DNA of 64,000 nucleotides from Neopestalotiopsis rosae (lineage: Eukaryota; Ascomycota; Sordariomycetes; Amphisphaeriales; Sporocadaceae), in NCBI GenBank assembly GCA_023078685.1, contig JALGAS010000002.1, forward strand, positions 3,782,001 to 3,846,000, read 5' to 3'. Position 1 is the first letter of the stretch; every line of letters begins with the position of its first letter. The translations under genes were made by a program, and so were the position numbers. The notes under the pieces were generated by a model that was not told where the DNA came from, did no database searches, and worked only from the letters and a program-made list of their open reading frames with translations. Positions 22,564-32,841 of the stretch are shown piece after piece.

Positions 22564-24883
22564 GGCTAGAAGCTCTTGCGCAAAATAATGCCTGGTTCGA
22601 CTTTCCTAAATTTCTATCAAGGGATGCGAGGATGCAATATGATGCTCTATAGAACCGTATTTATACCAATACTATCGAATCAATATCTCACAGTGAAGAT
22701 GTTTTTGCATTGTGATGATGACTTGATTGTGTATCATGTTGCACGTAGCTCAAGGGATGGGTTGCATACTCAATTGTGTAAGATGATCTCGAAGTCGGGA
22801 CGGTCACCTGCATGTCTTGATGCCATCGCCCGCTATAAGTTCGGTCGATTGTGCCGCGAGCAAACATCAATATCGGACTGCTGTAGAGCTTTCCATTCAT
22901 ATTGGAATATCGCGAACAGAATCGAGAGGACCTTTGCTGGGTTATCCTGATCTAGTGGGCACTTCGATAACGCGATGTTGTCTCTTTAGCAGATCGGTTC
23001 GTCAGGATCAGATGGAAAGGAGCATAGTAACCTCGTAGTCTACTTTGCTATTGGCCCCTGCTCATATCATATGTCGAAATCACACTATACTCGATCGGCT
23101 GGGATTGCTGGCACGTCGCCATCAGTCTGAGGATCAGTTCGCTTGTAGCAGTCGAACGATTAGTCCTCGAAACAAAAAGGCGATAAGGATCCTTGGTCAA
23201 ACTACGGTTTCCCCCTTTATGCCATTGGAAACACTTACTCTTCCGACACTGGGCAAGCGGCCTCGGCAGCCTACTCTAGCGTATCTCGAGCCTGCCGAAT
23301 CTTGACATGATTGCCTTGCAGCTGACGGTTGGCCATTAGATCTGATAATGTCATGTGTTACTTGAATGTCCAGATCACCCGTAGCCCTGAACCGAGGCAG
23401 GCAAGCTGGTGTTGATTGCTATGCTGGAACGAATCCGAGCAGCGTAATGAAACTTGGTTCACGGGTAATCGAGGTCAATCATGCCAGCCCCAGAACGGAC
23501 CGAGTCTCGATGCAGTACAAGATGCGCATTCATCCTCTTTGATTTCGAGTCAGACGCGTCCGGCGCGTATCACGTGTAGCATCGAGCCTCCAATCCTTCA
23601 GGCTTACTGTTGTCGTCATAGTCGATATGGACGAGGAAATATATTATGGCTGCCAAATAATGAATCTCGATTGGTCCAAGGACAGTGGGGAGTGTTGCAA
23701 CATGTTTGGCTTCTTCCGTGTGTTTGGCAAGAAAAATTTGTTCATCTCAAGTGTGAATCGATTGTCTCGCAAGAACCCAGACAACAAAGTGATACGTTAG
23801 TAACTCGTATAGTAGATCATATATATTCCGTTAGTGGGACCCCAGTTTTTATCATTTCCACTACGTACAAGACTACTTGCTTAGATCGTTGGTCTCGTTC
23901 GGCAAGCAAACCAATGGAATTGTTCTTGACGATTAGTTTGGCGTTGGCGAGCGCGAGCTGGTTGCCGAATATGGTAACCTCTTCTTTTCGCAACTACTCG
24001 TCGCAAATCAACCAGCGCCAAAGCTAATCGGCCGGGGGGCTTGCCGGATGATCTGTGACGGGGTCTTTGATGCAGTTTTGGTCCCCTTTGGAACTTCTCT
24101 ACATGCAGCAGCCAAAATTCCCATACCTCCGTAGGGGAAAAGGGACCAGATATCCACCGACGGGCCGCTTCTTTTGTTTGTAAAAAGAGGCATGCGCCGT
24201 GTTTGCTCCGGGCTGGGCACTTTGTTCAATGCCCATCCCCGGCTAGGATTCGATAAGAAGTACGTACGCACTTTCATATTTTTCCTCTTCTATTTCTCTC
24301 ATGCAGTCGTAACCGAGCACGTCCACAAAATTCTACTCGTCATTTTTCCCATTTCTCCTTTTCTTGTAAACAAAGTTTTCTTTTATCATGCTACACTCTC
24401 AAGCCAGAACTTGAAAGAACCTTTGCAGAAGCAGAAGCAGAAGCAGAAGCCGATACGCCTACATTGTACCTAGCCGAGGTACTAAGACGCCGTTCCACCT
24501 AATCCGCATAAGCACTACATACACTTTGAACAAGGGTCCAGGGTCATCTGGGGGTGCAAAAGGGAAGCAAGGCGCGAAAGAGGTGTAAGAGAAAAAGAAG
24601 ACAAAACGACCAGGCAGAAGATTTTGATCGAATATCAAAAAGGCGGACGGTTTTGAGTTTCTTCAATACCCTGCAGGACTCCCTCTGCGCGCTAAAAGTC
24701 TATTTGACCATTGTGCAAGAAACTTTCTTTTTCTCTTTACCTGCCGAGCCTGCATTGCATCTGGACGCTGTCGATCACATTAGGGAAGAAAAAGAGATAC
24801 CCACCACACTACACACCCTGCCGCTGCTGCAGGTGTCAGTCAGCACAGTAGTGTTAGTGGTGTACGAAGTAGTAGCCCACGAT
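22564..24883. other. divergent intergenic region (2.3 kb)
   Basis: It lies between two divergently transcribed genes (aspartic protease and DUF829 protein). One open frame of 203 codons (23416-24027, plus strand) has no recognisable domain and a random-looking composition. I treat the stretch as promoters and leaders. A GCAGAA hexamer repeat lies at 24425-24449. Confidence 0.45.
24425..24449. repeat. GCAGAA hexamer repeat
   Basis: Four tandem copies of the hexamer lie in the leader region upstream of the DUF829 gene. Confidence 0.8.
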
Positions 24884-25858
24884 ATGGCGACCATGGCGGA
24901 GCAGAGGCAGCCACTGAAGACCATGACCAAGGCGTCGCCATTCGTATACTTTTACGAGCCACCTTCTAGCAAGACTGAAAATGGTTCAACGACGGCAGCA
25001 ACGATATCAACAACATCCACGGCAGATGCCATTACTGCAGGTAGTAATACCACGGCCGCCCCCAAGCTGATCCTGGTCGCCAGCTGGATGGACGCCCGCG
25101 ACTTGCACATTGCCAAGTACATAACGCGGTACCAAACCTTGTATCCCGCGTCCCGGATCCTGCTCGTCAAGTTTGTCTTTCGCCACATTGTCTGGCGGTC
25201 CGAGTGCATCGCGGCCGTCCGGCCGGCCGTCTCGTACATCCGGTCCCTCCAGAGCAGCGGTTACCTTTCCGAGGAGTCCGAGAATGATGATACCTCGCTC
25301 GAGACGTCTTCTTCTTCTCCCGAGATTCTCCTGCACGTCTTCTCCAACGGCGGCGTGGCCAGCTCCAAGGAGCTCTTCGAGGCCTACGAGGCCGAGAATA
25401 ACGGCCGCCCGTTCCCCGTCCACGCGGCCGTCTACGACTCGTGCCCGGGCCTGTACAGCTACCGCAGCGCCTACAACGCCTCGATAGCCGGGTTTCCGAA
25501 GGGCAGCCTGCTGCGCTGGCTCGCGGCACCGCTGATCCACCTCCTGGACATGTACCTCTGGGTCGTGGCCGTGCTGCTGCGCCGCCCTTACAACCTCGTC
25601 ATCAACGCGGACCGGCACAATGACCCCTCGCACACCCGCCAGCGCTGCCGCGCTTATATTTATGGGCGCGGCGACGACATGGTGGACTGGCGGCACGTCG
25701 AGGCGCACGCCCGCCGCGCCGAGGAGCGCGGCTACGACGTCCGGGCCGAGGTCTTTGAGGAGGGCACGCACGTCGCCCACGTGCGCGTCGACGAGGCGCG
25801 GTACTGGCGCATCGTGGCCGAGACGTGGGAGAAGAGTCAGGCTACCACCGGCTTGTAA
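24884..25858 (+). CDS. DUF829 / TMEM53-like alpha/beta-hydrolase
   Basis: This is an intronless gene of 324 residues from ATG 24884; the frame is open further upstream, but that part is basic and low in complexity. The core begins PKLILVASWMDARDLHIAKYITRYQTLYPASRILLVK, which matches the start of DUF829 proteins. The nucleophile elbow reads HVFSNGG, then AAVYDSCPG follows, and a late histidine sits in EEGTHVAHVR, giving a plausible Ser-Asp-His triad. A hydrophobic segment LLDMYLWVVAVLL could anchor it to a membrane. Animal TMEM53 is a nuclear-envelope protein; the fungal role and substrate are unknown. Codon third positions are strongly GC-rich compared with the flanks. Confidence 0.88.
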   Translation: MATMAEQRQPLKTMTKASPFVYFYEPPSSKTENGSTTAATISTTSTADAITAGSNTTAAPKLILVASWMDARDLHIAKYITRYQTLYPASRILLVKFVFRHIVWRSECIAAVRPAVSYIRSLQSSGYLSEESENDDTSLETSSSSPEILLHVFSNGGVASSKELFEAYEAENNGRPFPVHAAVYDSCPGLYSYRSAYNASIAGFPKGSLLRWLAAPLIHLLDMYLWVVAVLLRRPYNLVINADRHNDPSHTRQRCRAYIYGRGDDMVDWRHVEAHARRAEERGYDVRAEVFEEGTHVAHVRVDEARYWRIVAETWEKSQATTGL

Positions 25859-27111
25859 AGAGACTTGTGTTTTTTTCCCCTCTCTCCATGTTCGATGCGT
25901 CTAGGGTACATAATACGGATACTACACAGTATATATAGAGTTAATAATGCATGTTACTTTTTTCGTCCTATAGGGAGCAAATGTATAAAGACTTGTTTAG
26001 AAAAGTTGTCATATACGGCACATTCAGCCGGGAAAGCGACTAGGTTGAAAATGATCAAGGAAAAGAATCCGTCGATTCCCTGGAAACTTTACTACCTGGT
26101 GCTGAATAGCAGGCAACCTCGGCAAATCAAAATTTAACTTTGCCTTCCCTTGCCTTTGCTTGGTCACCGTGCTTTGGAGGATTCATTGGCTGGGGCGATT
26201 TGCAAAGACGGTGAGCACTTTGCTGTATCAGTGCGTTCTATCTGTCCAAATTAGGCAGTATATGTACAATCACATTTTCCTGCTGGGTGTTCTCGGGATT
26301 AGAAGCCAGACCCTTTGCTTTTTCGGTAGATGTCATTCTGTGTCTCGTGGCGGGTGGTGCCGTCGCTCCCACTTTCCGGAGTTATGGAGGGCGACAAGAT
26401 GAAACATTTATTCTCTCTCCCTTCCAAGACGAGTGTCCTCATCACCAACTAGAGTGCAATATGTTTTATTACGATTCCTTGGTAAGTCGGGCAATCCCCA
26501 ACTTGATCTGCAAGAATGTCAAAAACTTAGAGAATAATAGAATAATCAAGTACGATGTCAAAGAGCCAAGTACACGCCAGGCCATGTTGATGCTGCAATA
26601 CCGCCTCTCACCCCCACAGTCATCCAGATATGCCGTGATCTTTAATAGATGAGCATCTCATCAACTGCCGATATAGGTATGTAAACCTTTTTGCAGAGCC
26701 GCTGATGACGCTAACTGCTTTGCGGTATCCTCGCGAGATCCGAGTGAGAACCACACGAGAAGAGCGAGCCTAATTCGTAAGGGTCCCATCATATTCAGTG
26801 TTACCATCCACATGCAACGTAAAATAGGGATGGAGTCTTCGCAACTGCATATGAAATCCAAAAACTAGAGACAACCAGATTCTCGACATGTTTCTCGCCA
26901 AATGCACAGCACGAAGACTGATAATATAATCATTATTGATCCATCGCAAGCTCAAGCAAAAATGCATTGAAAAACAGGGGAAAAAACAGATTGCCACCCT
27001 AATGATCCGTACTGGCGTATGCATTTTCCTCATACGGGCATCACCGGTCCTTGAGGACATGAATCTCTTCTTTTTCTCCTTCTTCTCCCTTCTCCTCCAC
27101 ATTTGTCTTTT
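25859..27111. other. intergenic, no gene seen
   Basis: This is 1.25 kb of AT-rich sequence downstream of the DUF829 gene. Short open frames are unrecognisable. Confidence 0.5.
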
Positions 27112-27363
27112 TCATCTGGTGCGTTGCCGCTTCTTCCCTTTGTCGTTATTACGTTGACCCTGCTGCATTTGGCTCTCATCGTCCATGCAGGAATCGCATT
27201 CCTGATCAAACGAGTGCTGGTCCATATTCACTCCGTTTCTGCATTCTCCAAAGATGCCATTGTTTTTGGCTTCGAGGCAGGGCAGCTGCTGGGACAAGTC
27301 ATCCCAGTGAAACTCTCCCCCACATCGTGTACATGTGCCGGCAAAGAGCACGAGGCGACACAT
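27112..27363 (-). CDS. small cysteine-rich conserved fungal protein (hypothetical)
   Basis: This is a single exon of 83 residues from ATG 27363. The sequence has ordered cysteine and acidic motifs: MCRLVLFAGTCTRCGG, a WDDLSQQLPCLEAKNNG block, GECRNGV, and DQECDSCMDD. The tail is basic (KGKKRQRTR). The CxxC pairs suggest a small metal-binding fold. It resembles short uncharacterised proteins common in filamentous fungi, from memory and unverified. The frame stays open upstream of the ATG for 54 more codons, but that part has no protein character. It sits alone in a gene-poor region. Function is unknown. Confidence 0.6.
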   Translation of the reverse strand: MCRLVLFAGTCTRCGGEFHWDDLSQQLPCLEAKNNGIFGECRNGVNMDQHSFDQECDSCMDDESQMQQGQRNNDKGKKRQRTR

Positions 27364-28001
27364 TACGGACCGCTCCAAGCAAGGGGTCTTTCCTCTTATA
27401 ACAAAAAGCCCCCTGCTTATAAGGGACAGTAGTCGTTTGGGGGCTGAAAGTCCTGTAACTATAGGGAGGGACGGATCCATGTGAGTATAAGGCTGAAGTA
27501 AGGGACGAAAACGGGTAAACCTCAAAATAGGTGCCTTTTGGGGGCGTTTTTTTTCGAAGATGGTGCTTTGCTTACATGAAGATAGATGCAGTCAATGCAA
27601 AGTGGCAGCAGTGTAGGTCGCAAAAGCTGGCCGCTGATCTTTGTTGCAGCACCCTTGGCATAGATCTGCTTCAGGGTCTTTGTAAATAGTGTGGGGTATG
27701 ACCTCAAAGAAAATCCAACTGGCGAGGGGCCGGAAAAAAAAAGTAAACGAGACAGGAAGAGCTCAACGTTTATGTACAGGTTGAAGAATCACAGACCGAG
27801 TCCCGCTGGTCTGCTTGCTGCTGGCTGTTATAGTAGTGGCATATGTTCAAAAAGAGGAATCAAAGGATCGCCAGTCTGCTGTCATGTCTCATATAGCTTC
27901 CTCTGGGGGTAGAAGCAGAGCAACAAGAAATAAAAAAAAATAAAGAGGCCGATAGATGCGGAAGCGGAAGCAACCAGCGGGCCAGACAACAAGCTAGTAC
28001 A

Positions 28002-28020
28002 GCAAGCAAGCAAGCAAGCA
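28002..28020. repeat. GCAA tetranucleotide microsatellite
   Basis: About four to five tandem copies of GCAA are directly visible. Confidence 0.85.
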
Positions 28021-29206
28021 GCAACGGCAGAAGCAGGAGCAGGGGAAGGTCGGAAGCTTAGATGTCGGCTGTGCGTCTCTTTCTCTGCCCTGGTTGGCAG
28101 CACGCACTTGATGTATGCGCGTGTGGGGAGTATCTGATCAACGTCAGTCAAAGGGGTGGTGTGGGACGGGCCCTTGTCTGATGTGGGAAGATCCGGCTGT
28201 AGTGTAGATTTTGTCCAACATGTATCTCTTCTTTTAGACTTGTTAGTCTGGTGTAAGAAACTAAGACGGACCCTCTTTCGTCTCTTCTTGCGTTTCCTCG
28301 TTTCTCTCTTGCCTCTGATGTGCTATGCTACTTTGGAAAGCCATCGTGATATATGCAGGTAGCTACTGTATGCAGATTAGTCCGCCAGTAGGGCAGAGAC
28401 AGAACACGCGCCGTTCAGGTGCGTAAAAGTCTATGCTGGCTTGCGTGGTCAGGAAAGCATGGAAGGAAGAATGGCATGTCTAGTTCTGTCTGTCTGCCGC
28501 GATCGAATGCATGGCCGATGTTTGAGGTGGAGAGTAGCATTAGCAGTAGCAGTAGCAAGGTGTGGCACACAGGTGGTCAAGTAGTAGTGTACTTCATAGT
28601 GCAACGACAACGACAAGAGTTGCTGCTGCTGCAGTGGAGGATCGACCAACCGACCACTCTGGTTTGGCTGGGCTTCTTTGCTCAACTCAAACCTCGATGC
28701 TCGGTTGGATTTTTGCTGACTTGGCGCTGGATGAATTGGATCGCTGTTACTACTAGTTTCTGATCTACCGGAAGCACCCGCTCGTTGGCTGGCTGGCTGA
28801 TGGTCTGGTCTGGCTTGACTGGCTTGACTGGCTACAACTGAGCAAGCATGTTAGTGACAAAGTGCGGCCGGTCCCCTTTCCCCCTTGACCTGGTCAGGCC
28901 ACGGACTGTCCCCCATCAAGGTAGGTAGGTCGGTCAAAGTCAAATACATACATGCGTACAGAAAATCAGAAGGAATGGTCATGAAGAAATCCTTCACGAT
29001 TCCTGCCGAGCCACCAACACGTATACTGCTTTGCGCACGAGCAGGAGTAGGAGCAGAACAGGTCTCGTGCCGGCCACATTGAAGTCGTGATAGGGCCAGC
29101 CGGCAGCTCCTTCTCAGCCCTGGAAGTAAAGTGAACTGCATGGGTTATGGGCGGGCGGCATGGCATGGCATGTCCGCGCGCTCAGGGTCTCGTAGACAAG
29201 GCCAGC

Positions 29207-29248
29207 AGGGGGGGAGAGGGGAACACTGGCGGGGGGAGGGGGGGGGGC
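29207..29248 (+). other. G-rich tract, quadruplex-capable
   Basis: At least four runs of four or more G occur within about 40 bases on the plus strand, including a run of ten. This fits the general pattern of a G-quadruplex. Confidence 0.6.
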
Positions 29249-30854
29249 AAGCAGTAGGTGAGGGGACTCGGCGTACGAAGAAACGAACAAACGAACGAAG
29301 AAACCGAGAATAGGGTGGATGCCAACGAATGCCAAATATCCCTGATGACTTCTCTTGGTTGGTCTGCCGTGTGTCCAATGTGGTCTTATTTTTTAACTAC
29401 TCCTCTTCCCTTCGCTTCCCTTCTCAAGGAAGAAATAACAACCCCCACAGCTCAAAAGATGCTGAAAGCGGAGGGTTCCCCGGTTCTCGCTCGACAGCCG
29501 TTGAGGCGCTAATGTAGTCAAGTCATCACCTGCAGCATGGCGGCATGGCAGCGTGGCAGTTTAGGCATGGCATGAGCATGGGGGGTGGCCTGGGGGGGTA
29601 TAGGGAAGCGAGGGCAAGGAAGGAAGAAAAGAAGACACAGAAAGAAAAAGGCAGGGGCCAGCCTCTCAAAGCCCAGAAAAAGCTCCTCATCTGATTGAAC
29701 GATGAGATTTTTCCAAGCTCATCGAATCAGCCATCAGGAAACATTTTAATTCTCTTTCCTGACCCCAATGCAGCTTAGCAGGTGCAGCCGTTCTGCTTCG
29801 TATGTCTCTCTCTTGTTCACAGCACAAAACATCCTAGCTCACTATTCCATGTCCGTCCATCCACTTACTCGAATCAACGAACCATGATTCTTTTTTGGCC
29901 GTCCTCTGCCGGTCTTTGGACGTTTTTAGGTACATAAAATGTATACGAGGACCACCTAGTTTTGCCTGCTTGCTTAGGTAGCAGCAGTTCGTTACCTGCC
30001 ACATGTCAGAACTTCTGGCAGTTCATCGTACGGGCCAAGCTGATCCAAGCTTTGCGTCAAGGGTCTCGAATATGTCGTATTGGCTCGGCAGATATCAAGT
30101 ACAGTAAAGATGGGCAAATACCATGAAAAAGCCATGTTGAGTGGAAAAACAAGTAAAGTCCACTTTGTTGAAGGAATAACTCCACCTCGTCTCGGGAATC
30201 CTTCTCTATTTTCTCATCGCGATTGCCAGCAGCAGCAGCAGTAGCAAAGAGACGGTGGGCAGGCGGGCACGGGGTCCTGTAAGGTAGCGGCTCGGCATCG
30301 CTGCTCTTTTGACAATTTTTACTCCTCCTTCCTTCCCGTCTGTCGTGCAGGAATAATGCACTATAATCCTGTTCCATCTTGGACATTGAAAAGTACGAAA
30401 CATGCTGTGCGTTTGCAGCGTCGCATTTTCTCATGAATTGATGAAGTGTTCGTTAGCCATGTGTGCGCGCGCGCGTGTGTGTCCTTGTTGTGCCGTTCAA
30501 GGTAAAAAGGAAACTCCGGATGTGTTCGTCCTGCTTCATTCAAAACCTGGCCGCCAACGATCCCATTTCCTGGCCAGTCACAGGGCTGCAGGATGAATCA
30601 CGATTGTACATGGCCGCGGATGCATCGTGATGGGTGAAGGATGTAGGTTGGTACGTTGTGGTGGTGGACTTGATAATGAGGTGAATGGACAACTCACTCG
30701 ACCTGGTGTAGTAGACCTGTATGTAGGCTTTAGGTTGGTACATGACGAATTCTACAATGTGGACATGTACGTATGTTTCTGTATGTAGGTTGTGAAAGCG
30801 GCAGGCCACGCATAGCCTGCAGAAAGAGTAACCTCACTCTGACGGACAGAAAGA

Positions 30855-30872
30855 TAGACAGACAGACAGACA
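30855..30872. repeat. GACA tetranucleotide microsatellite
   Basis: About four tandem copies of GACA. It is the reverse complement of the TGTC repeat at 37.8 kb. Confidence 0.85.
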
Positions 30873-32841
30873 CGCATACAGACAGCAGTGACATTGGACG
30901 CTGTGCCACATTCCGGCAGTGCGATTTAGCGCCCGATGGCCTCTCCTCCGAGTCGCCATCGTATCATGATAGAAGTATATCCAGAAACGGGTGGGGCTCC
31001 CGGCCGGGTGTCGTTGAGGGATTAAGCAACTTTTCCAGAATTTCTCTGCGGAAGCTCGAGATCCACGGTGAGTGACTATCATGCTTCGGGAAATGGGCTA
31101 GAAGAAAAAGTCGAACGAAAGATTCAGCATCCCCTCAGAACCACCCTGCTCGGTAGGTCGGCACTTTACTTCGTGGGGTTCTGCCGTCTGCTGTCGTATC
31201 CTCTAATATAGTCACGGCGTAGTTTGAAGCACGTACGTTGTTACGAACATCAAGTGTCAAGGTGAAAATTGTTTCGGCGCTTGAAGGTGAGAAGACAGTA
31301 GGTGCCGGCGAATGATCATTGCTCATTGGTGTGCTTACCGTGTGTTGTAGAAACTTCACCGCCAGGTTCTAGCTCATCGATACGTGCACCATACTTCGTA
31401 TGTGTTGAGAGTTCGTTCCTCTGCATGATAGATACAATCTCAACTGGGCATCACCGTCGAAACAGGAGGACGGGGGAAGGTGGATTCATGTTGGGAAATG
31501 GCAAGATGGGCCTCGTTTAGGAAAACAGTTGCGGCTCTTTTTGCGCATCGTGGAGGGCCTGTCGAATCGCTGCACGAAGCCGACTGCTGCTGCTACACTG
31601 CCTGCATTAGCCTAATGGGAAAGAAGACTTTTGACCACCCTGTACATGTCAAGGCAGGCAGGCAAATGCATGTGAGCCGAACTGTCTGCTTGTCCATCCT
31701 GCAAGTGTGCGGATTGAATGGGGTTCTCTCTACCGATTTTTTCCCCGACGCTTCTCGCTGCCTCCTCCTATCCCTCTCCATCTCCCTTTTCTGTTCTGTG
31801 GATATGTGCTTCCGCTCTCCCGTCTCGGCCGGTATGTAGTACGGTAGTTAGGTAAGTGGGCTTCGCCAAAATAATCAGTAGATCAGCGATTTGTCAGAAT
31901 AGTGGCGTATGGTAGAGCATGGGGGAGGACAGGCGGGAAGAAAGTGGGCTGGAGGGGGTTCGTTCCATGTTCCTCAACGCGTTATGCCCATGGATAGATA
32001 TGTCAAAAGTCGTCGTACCATGATACCCATGTCACACAAAGGCAGCCGGCCACCGAAAAGGCAACTCATCCTTGGTTGACCGACTCCATCCACGCGTCGA
32101 AAAGCATCACATTGGACCCTTCTAGTCAAAGCATTCTGTTTCGGAGGATGGCATGCAGTTGGTGATTATAAGTTGGGTTGCACCCACCGTCACCTCAAAA
32201 TTCCCTTTCTAGCAAGCACTCGGCAGGTAATCTCGCACATTGTCGCCCGTCAAATTCGATCTTCACCAGGGCTGCAGACCGGCTCCGATTCGCGTCCAAA
32301 GGCATCACAGGCTGGCTGTACGACTAAATACGTAGCATAGCAGACAAAATAATTCTCAGCGTCGCCATGACCGTCGTGCGGTCCCTTGGCTGCGTAGAGT
32401 TTCATCACGTAATATCTTTTTGCGATTTGATTGAGAGATCATCATTTGATACGTATGATGTACAATTAAATAATGTGCCGGTCGCTCGCGCCTTAGTGTT
32501 GTTATTGATAACTGTAAATATATGAGACGGCAGAAAATGTCCGTCGAGTATTACAAGGTGTAAGTGATTATGTGCTTCGATGCAGTATGCCGATATTTAT
32601 CCCGTGATGATATGCGCGTGCCTATATGCAAGATGATCAAATCCTCCCTGACCGCTGCTGATTGACCGAAAACGCCGTTGCCCGATGCTGACCATGCAGT
32701 TTGTTGTTACTACTACTCTTATTTCATTCGAAAAATGCGAACTTCCCCCGTCACCACAAAGTTGCTGTTGCGTCACAATGTAGTGTCGCATGGCGGTTCA
32801 AGATCCTAGTCGTTGTCGTGGTGCACTCAGCTTACACCGTA

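Larger units (their letters stand above)
27364..32841. other. gene-poor region (5.5 kb) with microsatellites and G-rich tract
   Basis: No gene can be supported here. It contains GCAA and GACA tetranucleotide repeats, a G-rich tract at 29207-29248, and alternating purine/pyrimidine near 30465-30482. It includes the 3' region of the large disordered-protein gene. It could hold non-coding RNAs or long leaders, which cannot be seen from sequence alone. Confidence 0.45.

Noticed and set aside
23416..24027. 203-codon plus-strand frame upstream of the DUF829 gene
   Set aside because: No recognisable motif; it lies in a divergent promoter region and has atypical composition.
25007..25780. 257-codon minus-strand frame opposite the DUF829 gene
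   Set aside because: Antisense shadow caused by GC-rich third positions.
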